Below are positions 1 to 7,686 of a DNA stretch of 64,000 nt, in pieces (the stretch's first letter is position 1; each line of letters opens with the position of its first letter). Below the pieces are notes generated by a model that was not told the DNA's origin, made no database searches, and saw nothing but the letters and a program-made list of their open reading frames with translations. Position numbers and translations under genes: made by a program. This stretch comes from Mucilaginibacter agri (GTDB lineage Bacteria; Bacteroidota; Bacteroidia; Sphingobacteriales; Sphingobacteriaceae): NCBI RefSeq assembly GCF_009928685.1, contig NZ_WWEO01000044.1:558001-622000 (forward strand), in the 5' to 3' direction.

Positions 1-2
1 GA

Positions 3-227
3 GAGATCAAACGCGATTTTGATGACGCGTTAGAAGGCATTAAACAACTTCCGCAGGGTACCAAGCTAGGAGTTTATGTGGCTTATGTATATTATTTGCA
101 GCTGTTTAAAAAAATCTGCGATACTCCTGCCAATATCATACTACAGCAACGGGTGCGGATATCAGACACCCAAAAAATGGCGTTGTACTTTAAAGCCGTT
201 TTACAACAAAAGTTAAAAGCTATTTAA
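3..227 (+). CDS. crtB: Phytoene synthase, C-terminal part (partial)
   Basis: The open frame enters from the left window edge and ends at TAA 225-227, giving 74 residues. They include a GVYVAYVYYLQLF helix followed by a basic tail with RVRIS. This matches my recollection of the C-terminal end of Bacteroidota squalene/phytoene synthases, which condense two geranylgeranyl diphosphates into phytoene. The active-site aspartate motifs lie outside the window. The stop overlaps the next start (TAATG), so it is co-transcribed with the genes that follow. The lycopene cyclase two genes downstream supports the assignment. Only the tail is visible, so the call rests on tail similarity plus context. Confidence 0.8.
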   Translation, partial: EIKRDFDDALEGIKQLPQGTKLGVYVAYVYYLQLFKKICDTPANIILQQRVRISDTQKMALYFKAVLQQKLKAI

Positions 228-769
228 TGAGCAAGAAATACCTTTTGGTGCTTATGCTGATCTGCTTCGCCGCGATAGCGATGGCCGATTTACCGCAGCC
301 TAACATTCCGATAATCCGCAAGCAATTAATACGTGCGATAGATAGCAAACAGATCACAGACTCTTTATACCAAAGCCTGGGTCTATTCCCACAACGTACA
401 GGAGTAATAAACGCTTACAGAGGTGCGTTGGAGGCTCTAAAAGCCAAACATGCTTGGAACCCATATTACAAGATCAAATACCTTAACGATGCGGAAGACA
501 CCTTTAAACAGGCCGTTACGCAAGACCCGCACAATATCGAAATCAGGTTTATGCGATTTTCTGTTGAACACAACGTGCCTGGCTTTTTGGGTTACACCAA
601 AAACCTAACTGCCGATAAGGAGGAAATGATTCGGCAGGTTGAATCTAAAAACTACGGCACAGCAGACCAGCCTCTTGTAATCGCGTTAATTAAATTTATG
701 CTCGCCTCAAAACAATGCACCTCTGCCGAACTTAATACCCTTAACAAACAGCTAGCCGAATTGAAGTGA
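227..769 (+). CDS. Secreted protein of carotenoid cluster, unknown function
   Basis: A 180-residue protein with an N-terminal signal peptide (basic MSKK, hydrophobic residues 5-18, likely cleavage after AMA near residue 20), so probably periplasmic. The mature part is helical. Residues about 60-110 (YRGALEALKAKHAW...AEDTFKQAVTQDPHNIEIR) look like one or two TPR-type helical hairpins. I know of no enzyme with this profile. It is locked between crtB (1-bp overlap) and the lycopene cyclase (4-bp overlap), which suggests a role tied to carotenoid production or placement in the membrane. That role is inferred from position only. Confidence 0.75.
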   Translation: MSKKYLLVLMLICFAAIAMADLPQPNIPIIRKQLIRAIDSKQITDSLYQSLGLFPQRTGVINAYRGALEALKAKHAWNPYYKIKYLNDAEDTFKQAVTQDPHNIEIRFMRFSVEHNVPGFLGYTKNLTADKEEMIRQVESKNYGTADQPLVIALIKFMLASKQCTSAELNTLNKQLAELK

Positions 770-1449
770 AATACACCTACCTGCTTATAAACTTTTTAAC
801 CATTATTTTTCCGATAGCTTTATCGTTTGATAAGCGGGTACAATTTTATAAAAGCTGGCGCTTTATATGGCCCGGAATGATTATTACAGGTTTTGTCTTC
901 TTGTTTTGGGACGTGTTATTTACCGTTAAAGGCGTGTGGTTTTTTAATAATGACTATATCGCCGGCATTCGTATACTTCAGTTACCCTTAGAAGAAATAC
1001 TGTTCTTTCTAACAGTTCCCTTCTCCTGTATTTTTATTTATGAGTGTCTTAATTATTACCTTAAATGGCAATTGCCGGCACAGGTTACCAAATGGATTTC
1101 AGTTACGTTATTATTAGTCAGTTTAATATTGGCCAGTGCTTACTCCCATCGCCTTTACACGCTGGTAACATTTACCCTGCTGTATGCATTGTTAGGTGTG
1201 ATACAGCTGGTGTTCAAAGCAAAATGGCTTGGTAAATTTTATATAGCTTATCTGGTTAGCCTTGTTCCTTTTTATATTGTTAATGGCGCGCTTACCAGCA
1301 TTCCGATAGTACTTTACAATAATCAACAGAATATGGCTTTTAGAGTAGGCACAATTCCTTTCGAAGACCACTTCTATTCCATGGCGTTGTTGTTAATGAA
1401 TGTCGGTTTCTTTGAATACTTTCGCACCAAAAGCGGTATTAAATCATGA
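766..1449 (+). CDS. Lycopene cyclase (CrtYcd-like membrane type)
   Basis: A 227-residue polytopic membrane protein with about six or seven hydrophobic helices. The motif LPLEEILFFLTVPFSCIFIYE (about residues 73-93) is the hallmark of the heterodimeric/fused CrtYc-CrtYd lycopene cyclase domain. A second half-domain follows, with FEDHFYSM and GFFEYFR near the C-terminus. The protein cyclises lycopene ends to beta-ionone rings. The single chain carrying both half-domains is the usual Bacteroidota arrangement. It overlaps its upstream neighbour by 4 bp and the cytochrome b5-like gene by 4 bp. Family assignment is confident; the exact product (beta-carotene or a one-ring carotenoid) cannot be read from sequence. 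Confidence 0.88.
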   Translation: MKYTYLLINFLTIIFPIALSFDKRVQFYKSWRFIWPGMIITGFVFLFWDVLFTVKGVWFFNNDYIAGIRILQLPLEEILFFLTVPFSCIFIYECLNYYLKWQLPAQVTKWISVTLLLVSLILASAYSHRLYTLVTFTLLYALLGVIQLVFKAKWLGKFYIAYLVSLVPFYIVNGALTSIPIVLYNNQQNMAFRVGTIPFEDHFYSMALLLMNVGFFEYFRTKSGIKS

Positions 1450-1682
1450 GCGAACTACCTGTATATACCAAATCGCAGTTAGCCCTACGTAATGGGCAAG
1501 ATAAACCGCAAATATGGGTTGCACTTAACGGCATTATATATGACGTTACCGACAGCCGCTTATGGCGAAATGGCAAACATTATGAACATTGGGCCGGCCA
1601 GGACCTTACTCACGAGCTAAAAGATGCCCCGCATACAGAGATGGTATTTGAACGATTTACCGCCATTGGCAAACTAGGCTAA
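1446..1682 (+). CDS. Small cytochrome b5-like heme/steroid-binding protein
   Basis: A 78-residue protein without signal peptide or membrane segment. The pattern WVALNGIIYDVTDSRLWRNGKHYEHWAGQDLT resembles the cytochrome b5-like heme/steroid-binding domain, with YDVTD followed by the H-x-x-WAGQDLT segment. In true b5 two histidines bind heme. Here His46/His49 and the later His55/His63 are candidates. ATGA overlap with the lycopene cyclase places it last in the carotenoid operon, ahead of a strong terminator. It could pass electrons to a carotenoid hydroxylase or ketolase, or bind a lipid; either role is inference. Confidence 0.75.
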   Translation: MSELPVYTKSQLALRNGQDKPQIWVALNGIIYDVTDSRLWRNGKHYEHWAGQDLTHELKDAPHTEMVFERFTAIGKLG

Positions 1683-1710
1683 ATCATACTATCATAAAAT
1701 ACTCCTTATA

Positions 1711-1750
1711 CTAAAAAACCCCACCACTTTACGTGATGGGGTTTTTTAGT
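1711..1750. terminator. Bidirectional terminator
   Basis: A near-perfect palindrome, ACTAAAAAACCCCACCAC / GTGATGGGGTTTTTTAGT with a 4-nt loop. Runs of A on one side and T on the other make it usable in both directions. It separates the rightward carotenoid operon from the leftward histone H1-like gene. Confidence 0.85.
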
Positions 1751-1798
1751 ATGTTTTTACGCCAACTATAGTGGCATAATAGTGTTACTAAATTTTAA

Positions 1799-1981
1799 TT
1801 ATTTAGCAGCAGTGTTTTTTGATTCCTGAACCTCTAAACGGATAGCTTGAGCTAAGTTTTTAAGGTCTTGCATGCCTTTGCGAACGCGTGTTCCAGCCGC
1901 ACTGTTACCTTTGTTGTAGAATTTGTCAGCATCGGCTTCCAGAGACGCAATCAGATCTTTTACTTCTGTAAATTTTTTCAT
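1799..1981 (-). CDS. Histone H1-like DNA-associated protein
   Basis: A 60-residue, lysine-rich helical protein. The block GNSAAGTRVRKGMQDLKNLAQ (residues about 25-45) is the conserved core of the short histone H1-like proteins (Hc1-like N-terminal domain) found across Bacteroidota. These are small, abundant, probably nucleoid-associated proteins without enzyme activity. It is monocistronic, with an A-rich 5' leader and a strong AAAGGAG ribosome-binding site, consistent with high expression. DNA binding is assumed from the family. Confidence 0.85.
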   Translation of the reverse strand: MKKFTEVKDLIASLEADADKFYNKGNSAAGTRVRKGMQDLKNLAQAIRLEVQESKNTAAK

Positions 1982-1990
1982 TGTAAGTTA

Positions 1991-1997
1991 CTCCTTT
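1991..1997 (-). promoter_or_regulatory. Strong Shine-Dalgarno for H1-like gene
   Basis: On the minus strand the gene start is preceded by AAAGGAG about 10 bases upstream of ATG. This is unusually canonical for Bacteroidota, where such sites are mostly weak, and it suits an abundant nucleoid protein. Confidence 0.6.
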
Positions 1998-2282
1998 AAT
2001 TAGTTGAGGTTTAATTGTTTTAACTAAGGCTAATCTAAACTCTTTTTTCATTAAAAAAAAATTTGGACCTTAAAATATGCCTTTAAAGTGCTTTTTTAGC
2101 ATTATTTCAGGTGCTCAACAACATTATTCGCAATAATTTTAACAGATGCCATGAAATTTTAAAAGTTATACTACCAACATGCCCGTTGTAGTAAGTATTT
2201 ACATCCCGATAATGTTGTATTAATACATGAAACCGCGCTAATAAAGTATTTGTTTTCGCGCGTGTTAATTTATTGCACAAAC
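1998..2282. other. AT-rich intergenic stretch, no gene seen
   Basis: About 285 bases without a plausible reading frame. The part next to the H1-like gene is A/T-rich and should hold its promoter and a leader of roughly 40-60 nt. I could not fix a -33/-7 pair with certainty. The remainder shows no repeat or hairpin that I can support. Confidence 0.5.
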
Positions 2283-2315
2283 AAAAAAGACTTCCGGTTT
2301 CGCGGAAGTCTTTTT
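2283..2315 (-). terminator. Rho-independent terminator after AONS-family gene
   Basis: The stem AAGACTTCCG / CGGAAGTCTT has a 4-nt loop and is flanked by A and T runs. It lies about 20 bases beyond the stop codon of the leftward acyltransferase gene. Confidence 0.85.
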
Positions 2316-2335
2316 AATATCAGGTGTAAGCAATG

Positions 2336-3577
2336 TTAAGCCACTGCTACGTTTTCTTTATAGTCGCCAGCTTTAAGCTTTTCGTGCACTACGCTTAATG
2401 CTTCTAATGTAACCTTAACATCCTCAATAGTGTGTAAAGCTGTAGGGATTAAGCGAAGCTCAATCAGTCCCTTTGGTATAACCGGATAAACTACAATTGA
2501 ACAAAAGATAGAGTGATTTTCGCGCAGGTCGCGGGTAAGGCTGGTTGCTTCTAACAAATCGCCTTTTAAAAATACCGGTGTAACCATAGTATCGGTAATA
2601 CCAATATCAAAGCCATTTTCCTTTAATCCGTTTTGCAGGCTAGAGGCAATCTCCCATAATTTCTCACGAAGTTCTGGACGAGATTTTAATAGCTCGAAGC
2701 GTTTTTGCAAACCGATTACCATTGGCATAGGCAACGCTTTGGCAAATGTTTGCGAACGCATGTTATAGCGCAGGTAGTTTACGATATCCTGGTTAGCGGC
2801 CACAAATGCACCGATACCCGCCATAGATTTGGCAAACGTACCGAAGTAAACGTCTATACCGTCAACGCATTCTTGTGCTTCGTGCGTACCGGCACCAGTT
2901 TTGCCCATAGTACCAAAGCCATGTGCATCGTCAATAAGTAAACGGAAATAATATTTCTCTTTTAAAGCGATGATCTCTTTTAGCTTGCCCTGTGCGCCCG
3001 ACATGCCAAATACGCCTTCGGTAATTACCAGAATACCGCCGCCCGTTTGTTCTGTCAGTTTAGCTGCACGCTCCAGTTGCTTTTCAAAGCTTTCCATATC
3101 ATTGTGTTGATAAACAAAACGTTTACCCATGTGCAAGCGCACACCGTCAATAATACAGGCATGTGATTCTGCATCGTATACAATTACGTCATTACGATCA
3201 ACCAACGCATCGATGATAGACACCATACCCTGGTAACCGTAGTTAAGTAAAAATGCATCTTCTTTACCAACAAATTCTGCAAGGCCTTTTTCGAGTGTTT
3301 CGTGATGAGTAGAGTTACCAGACATCATACGTGCCCCCATTGGGTAAGCCATGCCATAATCGGCAGCGGCTTTCGCATCAGCTTCTCTTACTTCGGGATG
3401 ATTGGCCAGGCCCAGATAGTTATTTAAACTCCACACCAAATGCTCTTTCCCTTTAAAATACATGTGCGGTGCAATTTCACCCTCTAACTTTGGGAACGAA
3501 AAATATCCGTGCGACCACTTTTGATGCTGACCCAACGGCCCGCCCATGCTTTTTGCTATCTTATCAAATAAATCCAA
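2336..3577 (-). CDS. Alpha-oxoamine synthase family PLP enzyme (SPT/KBL-like)
   Basis: A 413-residue fold-type I PLP enzyme. Visible motifs are SLNNYLGLANHP near residue 50, DAESHACIIDG near 135, LLIDDAHGFGTMG near 215 (PLP-nitrogen aspartate and histidine), and the Schiff-base lysine in GTFAKSMAG near 250. The family joins an amino acid to an acyl-CoA/ACP with decarboxylation: serine palmitoyltransferase, 2-amino-3-ketobutyrate CoA ligase, KAPA synthase, or cysteate acyltransferase for sulfonolipids. The sequence is not the canonical bacterial SPT as I remember it, but a second paralog conserved across Bacteroidota. A role in sphingolipid or sulfonolipid synthesis is plausible; the substrate is not determinable here. 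It is monocistronic. Confidence 0.75.
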   Translation of the reverse strand: MDLFDKIAKSMGGPLGQHQKWSHGYFSFPKLEGEIAPHMYFKGKEHLVWSLNNYLGLANHPEVREADAKAAADYGMAYPMGARMMSGNSTHHETLEKGLAEFVGKEDAFLLNYGYQGMVSIIDALVDRNDVIVYDAESHACIIDGVRLHMGKRFVYQHNDMESFEKQLERAAKLTEQTGGGILVITEGVFGMSGAQGKLKEIIALKEKYYFRLLIDDAHGFGTMGKTGAGTHEAQECVDGIDVYFGTFAKSMAGIGAFVAANQDIVNYLRYNMRSQTFAKALPMPMVIGLQKRFELLKSRPELREKLWEIASSLQNGLKENGFDIGITDTMVTPVFLKGDLLEATSLTRDLRENHSIFCSIVVYPVIPKGLIELRLIPTALHTIEDVKVTLEALSVVHEKLKAGDYKENVAVA

Positions 3578-3672
3578 AATAGTTCGATTCTAAATTTTGC
3601 CAATAATATACAAAGATAACCGTAATTCCGGCACAGACAAAGGTTATTACTTTTTATAATGGGGTATAACTA

Positions 3673-3703
3673 AAAAGCCTTTGTAAAGTTATACAAAGGC
3701 TTT
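3673..3703 (-). terminator. Terminator at end of dcw cluster
   Basis: The stem AAAGCCTTTGTA / TACAAAGGCTTT lies about 20 bases after the ftsZ stop codon and closes the leftward dcw transcription unit. Confidence 0.8.
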
Positions 3704-3723
3704 GGTATGATAGTTTAAATTAA

Positions 3724-5337
3724 TTAGTCGACGTTATCGTGCAAAAACGAATTATTTTTTCTGATCTCCGTTTGGCCGTCTGCATCTGTTAACGAGAACC
3801 TTGAGATCTGGCTTTCGTCAGACATTGGCGTTTGCTGCAATGCAATCTCCTTACGTTTATACGCAGGCACATTTTCCAGTTCTTGCAGGTTACCGTTACG
3901 AAGTTTCATGCTCAGGTCTTTTAAGCGCATAATACGCTCGCGAGATTTACGTAATTGCTCTTCGATAGATTCATCTGTTTTATGATCATCAGCGCCAACA
4001 ACCGGTTCTGGTTCGGGCTCTGGCGCGGCAACAGGCTCTACTTGTGCTACAGGCTCAAAATTCATCACAGACTCTGTTACCTTAAAGGTAAACTCAACTC
4101 CAGATTCATTTTCCATTGCAGGTGCTGCGGCAGGTTCCTCAGGCATTAAGCTGTGCTTAATAACCGCTGGTTGCTGCTGTTGCTCTTCGCCTTTGGCAAA
4201 CAAGTCAAACAAACCTGTTTGCGGCTGAGGAGTTTCTTTCTTCAAGAACATCTCTGCATTTGCAGCGGTCTCTTCTGCTTTTGGTGTTACAAACTCGTTA
4301 ATTGGTTTTACCAATGGTGCGTTTTCTGGCACCAGCATCGAAACCACTTTTTTATTGTTTTGCTCTTTTTCTCGCTCGTCTTTAGTTTGGAAACCGGTAG
4401 CAATAATGGTTACCGATAATTTATCGCCAAGGGCCTCGTCTTTACAGTTACCCCAGATCAAATCTGCAGCTAAGCCGGCTTCTTCCTGAATGTAGTCTGT
4501 AATTACAGAAACCTCATCCATAGTAACCTCTTTTTCGCCCGAGCTGATGTTTAACAGGATATAGCGAGCACCTTCAATCTCATTATCTTTCAATAATGGA
4601 GACGATAAAGCACCTTCTACAGCACGCAACGCGCGGTTTTCACCTTCGGCTGCGCAGCTACCCATTATAGATACGCCGCTATCGCGCATTACAGTGCGCA
4701 CGTCTTTAAAGTCAACGTTGATGTAACCCGGTAAGGTGATTATCTCGGCAATACCTTTGGCAGCAGTAGTTAAAATATCATCGGCTTGCGCAAAGGCAGA
4801 ACCTAGTGTTAAGTTTCCGAATATCTGGCGAAGGCGGTCGTTAGAGATCACCAGGAAAGAATCTACGTTTCTTTTCAGTTCTTCTAACCCTTCTTCGGCC
4901 TGCATTTTACGGCGCTTCCCTTCAAAAGAGAAAGGCATTGTGATGATACCCACGGTAAGGATATCCATTTCGCGGGCCGCTTTTGCAATTATCGGGCTTG
5001 CACCGGTACCTGTACCACCGCCCATGCCGGCAGTAATAAACAGCATTTTGGTGTTAACACCCAGCATTTGTTTAATATCATCGATGTTTTCGATAGCCGA
5101 ATTTTTACCTACTTCTGGTATAGACCCTGCTCCCATTCCTTCGGTTAAACTGGCGCCTAATTGTACCTTGTTAGGTATTGGGCTTAACTCCAAAGCCTGA
5201 GCATCGGTATTACAGATAATGAAATCCACACCCATAATACCCTGGCGGTACATATGGTTTACTGCATTTCCACCGCCGCCTCCAACACCAATAACTTTGA
5301 TGATAGAGGATTTTTCTTTTAACATTTCAAACTGCAT
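3724..5337 (-). CDS. ftsZ: Cell division GTPase FtsZ with long C-terminal extension
   Basis: A tubulin-like GTPase that polymerises into the division ring. The globular domain spans about residues 1-320, with GVGGGGGNAV near 17-25 and the tubulin signature GGGTGTG at 106-112. An acidic, Q/P/E-rich linker (about 321-455) follows, then a charged helix (about 456-485). The segment NVPAYKRK (489-496) resembles the conserved C-terminal peptide that docks FtsA and other partners. Here it is followed by another 41 residues ending HDNVD, so the docking peptide is internal. Total length, 537, is well above the roughly 380-400 of model FtsZ proteins. It is the last gene of the dcw cluster, separated from ftsA by a hairpin-bearing spacer. 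Confidence 0.97.
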   Translation of the reverse strand: MQFEMLKEKSSIIKVIGVGGGGGNAVNHMYRQGIMGVDFIICNTDAQALELSPIPNKVQLGASLTEGMGAGSIPEVGKNSAIENIDDIKQMLGVNTKMLFITAGMGGGTGTGASPIIAKAAREMDILTVGIITMPFSFEGKRRKMQAEEGLEELKRNVDSFLVISNDRLRQIFGNLTLGSAFAQADDILTTAAKGIAEIITLPGYINVDFKDVRTVMRDSGVSIMGSCAAEGENRALRAVEGALSSPLLKDNEIEGARYILLNISSGEKEVTMDEVSVITDYIQEEAGLAADLIWGNCKDEALGDKLSVTIIATGFQTKDEREKEQNNKKVVSMLVPENAPLVKPINEFVTPKAEETAANAEMFLKKETPQPQTGLFDLFAKGEEQQQQPAVIKHSLMPEEPAAAPAMENESGVEFTFKVTESVMNFEPVAQVEPVAAPEPEPEPVVGADDHKTDESIEEQLRKSRERIMRLKDLSMKLRNGNLQELENVPAYKRKEIALQQTPMSDESQISRFSLTDADGQTEIRKNNSFLHDNVD

Positions 5338-5401
5338 GATCTTAATTTTCAGCTAAATGAATACTGGGTAATATTTTATTTTGCTTATTGTAAGTATAGG
5401 G

Positions 5402-5446
5402 GTTTTTCCACACTAGTTATTAACAATTGTCAATAATGTGGAAAAC
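5402..5446. repeat. Large hairpin between ftsA and ftsZ with DnaA-box-like ends
   Basis: Within the 124-bp ftsA-ftsZ spacer, TTTTCCACA and TGTGGAAAA face each other as inverted 9-mers. They enclose a second inverted pair (TTATT/AATAA) and a central ACAATTGT-like palindrome. The 9-mer fits a relaxed DnaA-box pattern, TTWTNCACA. The structure could be an mRNA hairpin setting ftsZ expression relative to ftsA, a DnaA-responsive site, or both. It lacks the U-tract of a simple terminator. Confidence 0.55.
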
Positions 5447-5461
5447 TTGTTAATTGTTAAT

Positions 5462-6814
5462 TTATTTCAGAAAATCTTCGTCTTTGATATCGTCCTTAAT
5501 GAAACGCTTACCTGTTTCGAGGATTTTTCCTAGCAAGCCAAATTTGCGATCATCAGTATATTTCTGTTTTTCCATTTTAGCCTGCACTGGTGCTGTCTGT
5601 TCTAAATTGTCATATTCGGTTTTTTGGATACCTTTTATCAGCAGGCCAATACCGGTAGCAAAAGTTGGGCTTTGCAGCTCCTCGTATATATTTTTAGGCA
5701 ATACCTCGTTCTTCGCTAAATGCTCGTTAGGGTAACCTACGCGGCAATCCAAACCGGTTACATATTCTACCAATTGTGGCAGGTGCTTTAACTGCGCACC
5801 ACCGCCGGTAATTACGATACCACCAATCAGCTTTTTCTCATAGCCCGATGATTTGATCTCATAGTAAATATGTTCTACAATCTCTTCCATACGGGCCTGA
5901 ATTACATAGGCCAGGTTCTTAACAGAAATCTCTTTCGATTCGCGACCGCGTAAACCAGGTACACACACAATCTCATTCTCTTTATTCTCATCAGCCAAAG
6001 CAGACCCAAATCTCACTTTCAGTTGCTCGGCTATATTACGCATTACAGAACAGCCCTCGCGGATATCTTCAGTTACACTGTTACCGCCAAAAGGGATAAC
6101 CGCGGTATGACGAATAATACCTTCGTGGAAAATAGCCACATCCGTTGTACCGCCACCTATATCAACCAATACGATACCGGCTTCCTTTTCTTCGTCGCTC
6201 AAAACAGATTCAGACGACGCAAGCGGCTCCAGTATTAGTTCCTGGCTCTCTAAGCGGGCTTTAGTAACACATTTCACAATGTTTTTAATGGCAGTTACCT
6301 GGCCAGATATGATATGGAAGTTTGCTTCAAGACGTACACCTGCCATACCAATCGGATCTTTAATACCCGGCTCGTTATCCACCGTAAACTCTTGTGGCAA
6401 TACATGGATAATCTCTTCGCCCGGAGGCATCACCAGGTTATACATGTCTTCAATGAGTTTTTCGATATCCTTGCGGGCAATCTCCGAATTTAAATCACGA
6501 CGGGTTATCAATCCGCGGTGCTGCAGGCTTTTAATGTGCTGGCCTGCGATACCAACGTTAACCACCCTTATCTCCACGTTTGATTGTGATCCGGCAACTT
6601 CAACCGCCTGCGTAATTCCTTGTACCGTTTTGTCGATATTAGAAACCATGCCACGCGTTACCCCAGCCGACTCGGCCTTGCCGATACCGAGTATTTCTAT
6701 TTTACCGTTTTTGCTACGACGGCCAACAATAGCGCAAATTTTTGTAGTACCTATATCGAGGCCTACAATAATAGGGGAGTTTTTTTCGAGAGTTGAGCTT
6801 TTGTCCATAATCAA
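5462..6814 (-). CDS. ftsA: Cell division protein FtsA
   Basis: A 450-residue actin-fold protein that tethers FtsZ to the membrane. The phosphate-1 motif VGLDIGTTKICAIVG lies at about 17-31, a phosphate-2-like IVLVDIGGGTTDVAIF in the middle, and the adenosine motif GIVITGGGAQLKHL near 335. The C-terminal segment GLLGKILETGKRFIK (about 426-440) is amphipathic and should be the membrane-targeting helix, followed by an acidic tail. The ATG overlaps the ftsQ stop by 4 bp, implying translational coupling. FtsA next to ftsZ is the standard dcw order. Confidence 0.97.
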   Translation of the reverse strand: MIMDKSSTLEKNSPIIVGLDIGTTKICAIVGRRSKNGKIEILGIGKAESAGVTRGMVSNIDKTVQGITQAVEVAGSQSNVEIRVVNVGIAGQHIKSLQHRGLITRRDLNSEIARKDIEKLIEDMYNLVMPPGEEIIHVLPQEFTVDNEPGIKDPIGMAGVRLEANFHIISGQVTAIKNIVKCVTKARLESQELILEPLASSESVLSDEEKEAGIVLVDIGGGTTDVAIFHEGIIRHTAVIPFGGNSVTEDIREGCSVMRNIAEQLKVRFGSALADENKENEIVCVPGLRGRESKEISVKNLAYVIQARMEEIVEHIYYEIKSSGYEKKLIGGIVITGGGAQLKHLPQLVEYVTGLDCRVGYPNEHLAKNEVLPKNIYEELQSPTFATGIGLLIKGIQKTEYDNLEQTAPVQAKMEKQKYTDDRKFGLLGKILETGKRFIKDDIKDEDFLK

Positions 6815-7686
6815 TTTTCTATGTGAGATGTGTCCTGAATCTGTTTCTTTAATGTATCCGGTTTAATAGCCGGTGCTTTTGCCCTTTTAAGCGAATCCGC
6901 TTTGTAGATGCTGTCTTTTTTTACGCCAATAACCTGGTTGGCGTACTTTATATTAATTAGTTTGTAGGTATTCCAACCTACGCGCGGCACCCCTTGTTTA
7001 TAAAAAGCAAGCAGGTTGCTAAATTTGGTTTGCAACGAATCTGCGTTGCCCAGCAAAATCCTGTCGTTACCTACCCGGGGTATCAATACCATTTCGTGCT
7101 GTTCGTTTACGTAGATCTCCGCTATCTGCGCATTCCACAACGAATCTCTCGTAATAAAATCTGCAGTTTTAAAAACATCCCTTGCAATAGCTGTATGCAT
7201 GGTATCTACCTTATCACCAAACGGCTCTTCTATAAATCCATTTGCAGCTAAAACGCGGGCGGTAAAATTTCCCGACAACGGAATTTTCAACCCATGCTTA
7301 TCTACGTAAAAATCCTGATCAAATTGATTCATGATACGCAAAATAGGCTGCCGCTGGCTAACCTCCACTTTAATAACGCCGTCCATATCGGCGTATACCT
7401 TTGCAAACTCTATAAATGGGTTTGCTTTTAATTTCTTCTCCAAATCGTGCAGATTGATGTTCTCTATCCTGCGGCCAATTAATGTATGGCTGCTTACCTG
7501 CAAAATGTTATCAACCTCCTCTTTATCTATAAAATACTGGCTGCCCGGGATGTAAACCTTTACATCACTGCATACCACTCCATTCTTTTTTAGCTGAATA
7601 AAACTCATCAGCACAATAACCCCGCCTAGCGATACCACCCAAGCCAGACTTATCAGTATTGGTTTCCAGATGCTTTTCTTAAACAT
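6811..7686 (-). CDS. ftsQ: Cell division protein FtsQ/DivIB
   Basis: A 291-residue bitopic membrane protein. It has a short cytoplasmic start, one transmembrane helix (about residues 8-30) and a periplasmic POTRA-type domain starting near residue 40 (VKVYIPGSQYFIDKEEVDNIL), followed by the FtsQ beta domain. It links early and late divisome proteins. Sequence conservation is low, as usual for FtsQ, so the call leans on topology and its place between murC and ftsA. It overlaps murC by 8 bp and ftsA by 4 bp. The C-terminal tail is lysine-rich. Confidence 0.9.
   Translation of the reverse strand: MFKKSIWKPILISLAWVVSLGGVIVLMSFIQLKKNGVVCSDVKVYIPGSQYFIDKEEVDNILQVSSHTLIGRRIENINLHDLEKKLKANPFIEFAKVYADMDGVIKVEVSQRQPILRIMNQFDQDFYVDKHGLKIPLSGNFTARVLAANGFIEEPFGDKVDTMHTAIARDVFKTADFITRDSLWNAQIAEIYVNEQHEMVLIPRVGNDRILLGNADSLQTKFSNLLAFYKQGVPRVGWNTYKLINIKYANQVIGVKKDSIYKADSLKRAKAPAIKPDTLKKQIQDTSHIEN

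Noticed and set aside
2336..3577. Calling this gene canonical serine palmitoyltransferase (spt)
   Set aside because: The N-terminal region and several motif contexts differ from the SPT sequences I remember from Sphingobacterium and Bacteroides, so only the family is given.
4736..5200. A 154-codon plus-strand frame opposite ftsZ
   Set aside because: It lies entirely within the antisense of a conserved coding region and has shadow-type composition (S/I/P-rich).
5402..5446. Replication origin
   Set aside because: Only two DnaA-box-like 9-mers, no cluster, no dnaA/dnaN neighbours, and the location is inside the dcw cluster.
6279..6866. A 195-codon plus-strand frame opposite ftsA and the end of ftsQ
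   Set aside because: Antisense shadow of two well-supported genes; no recognisable domain.
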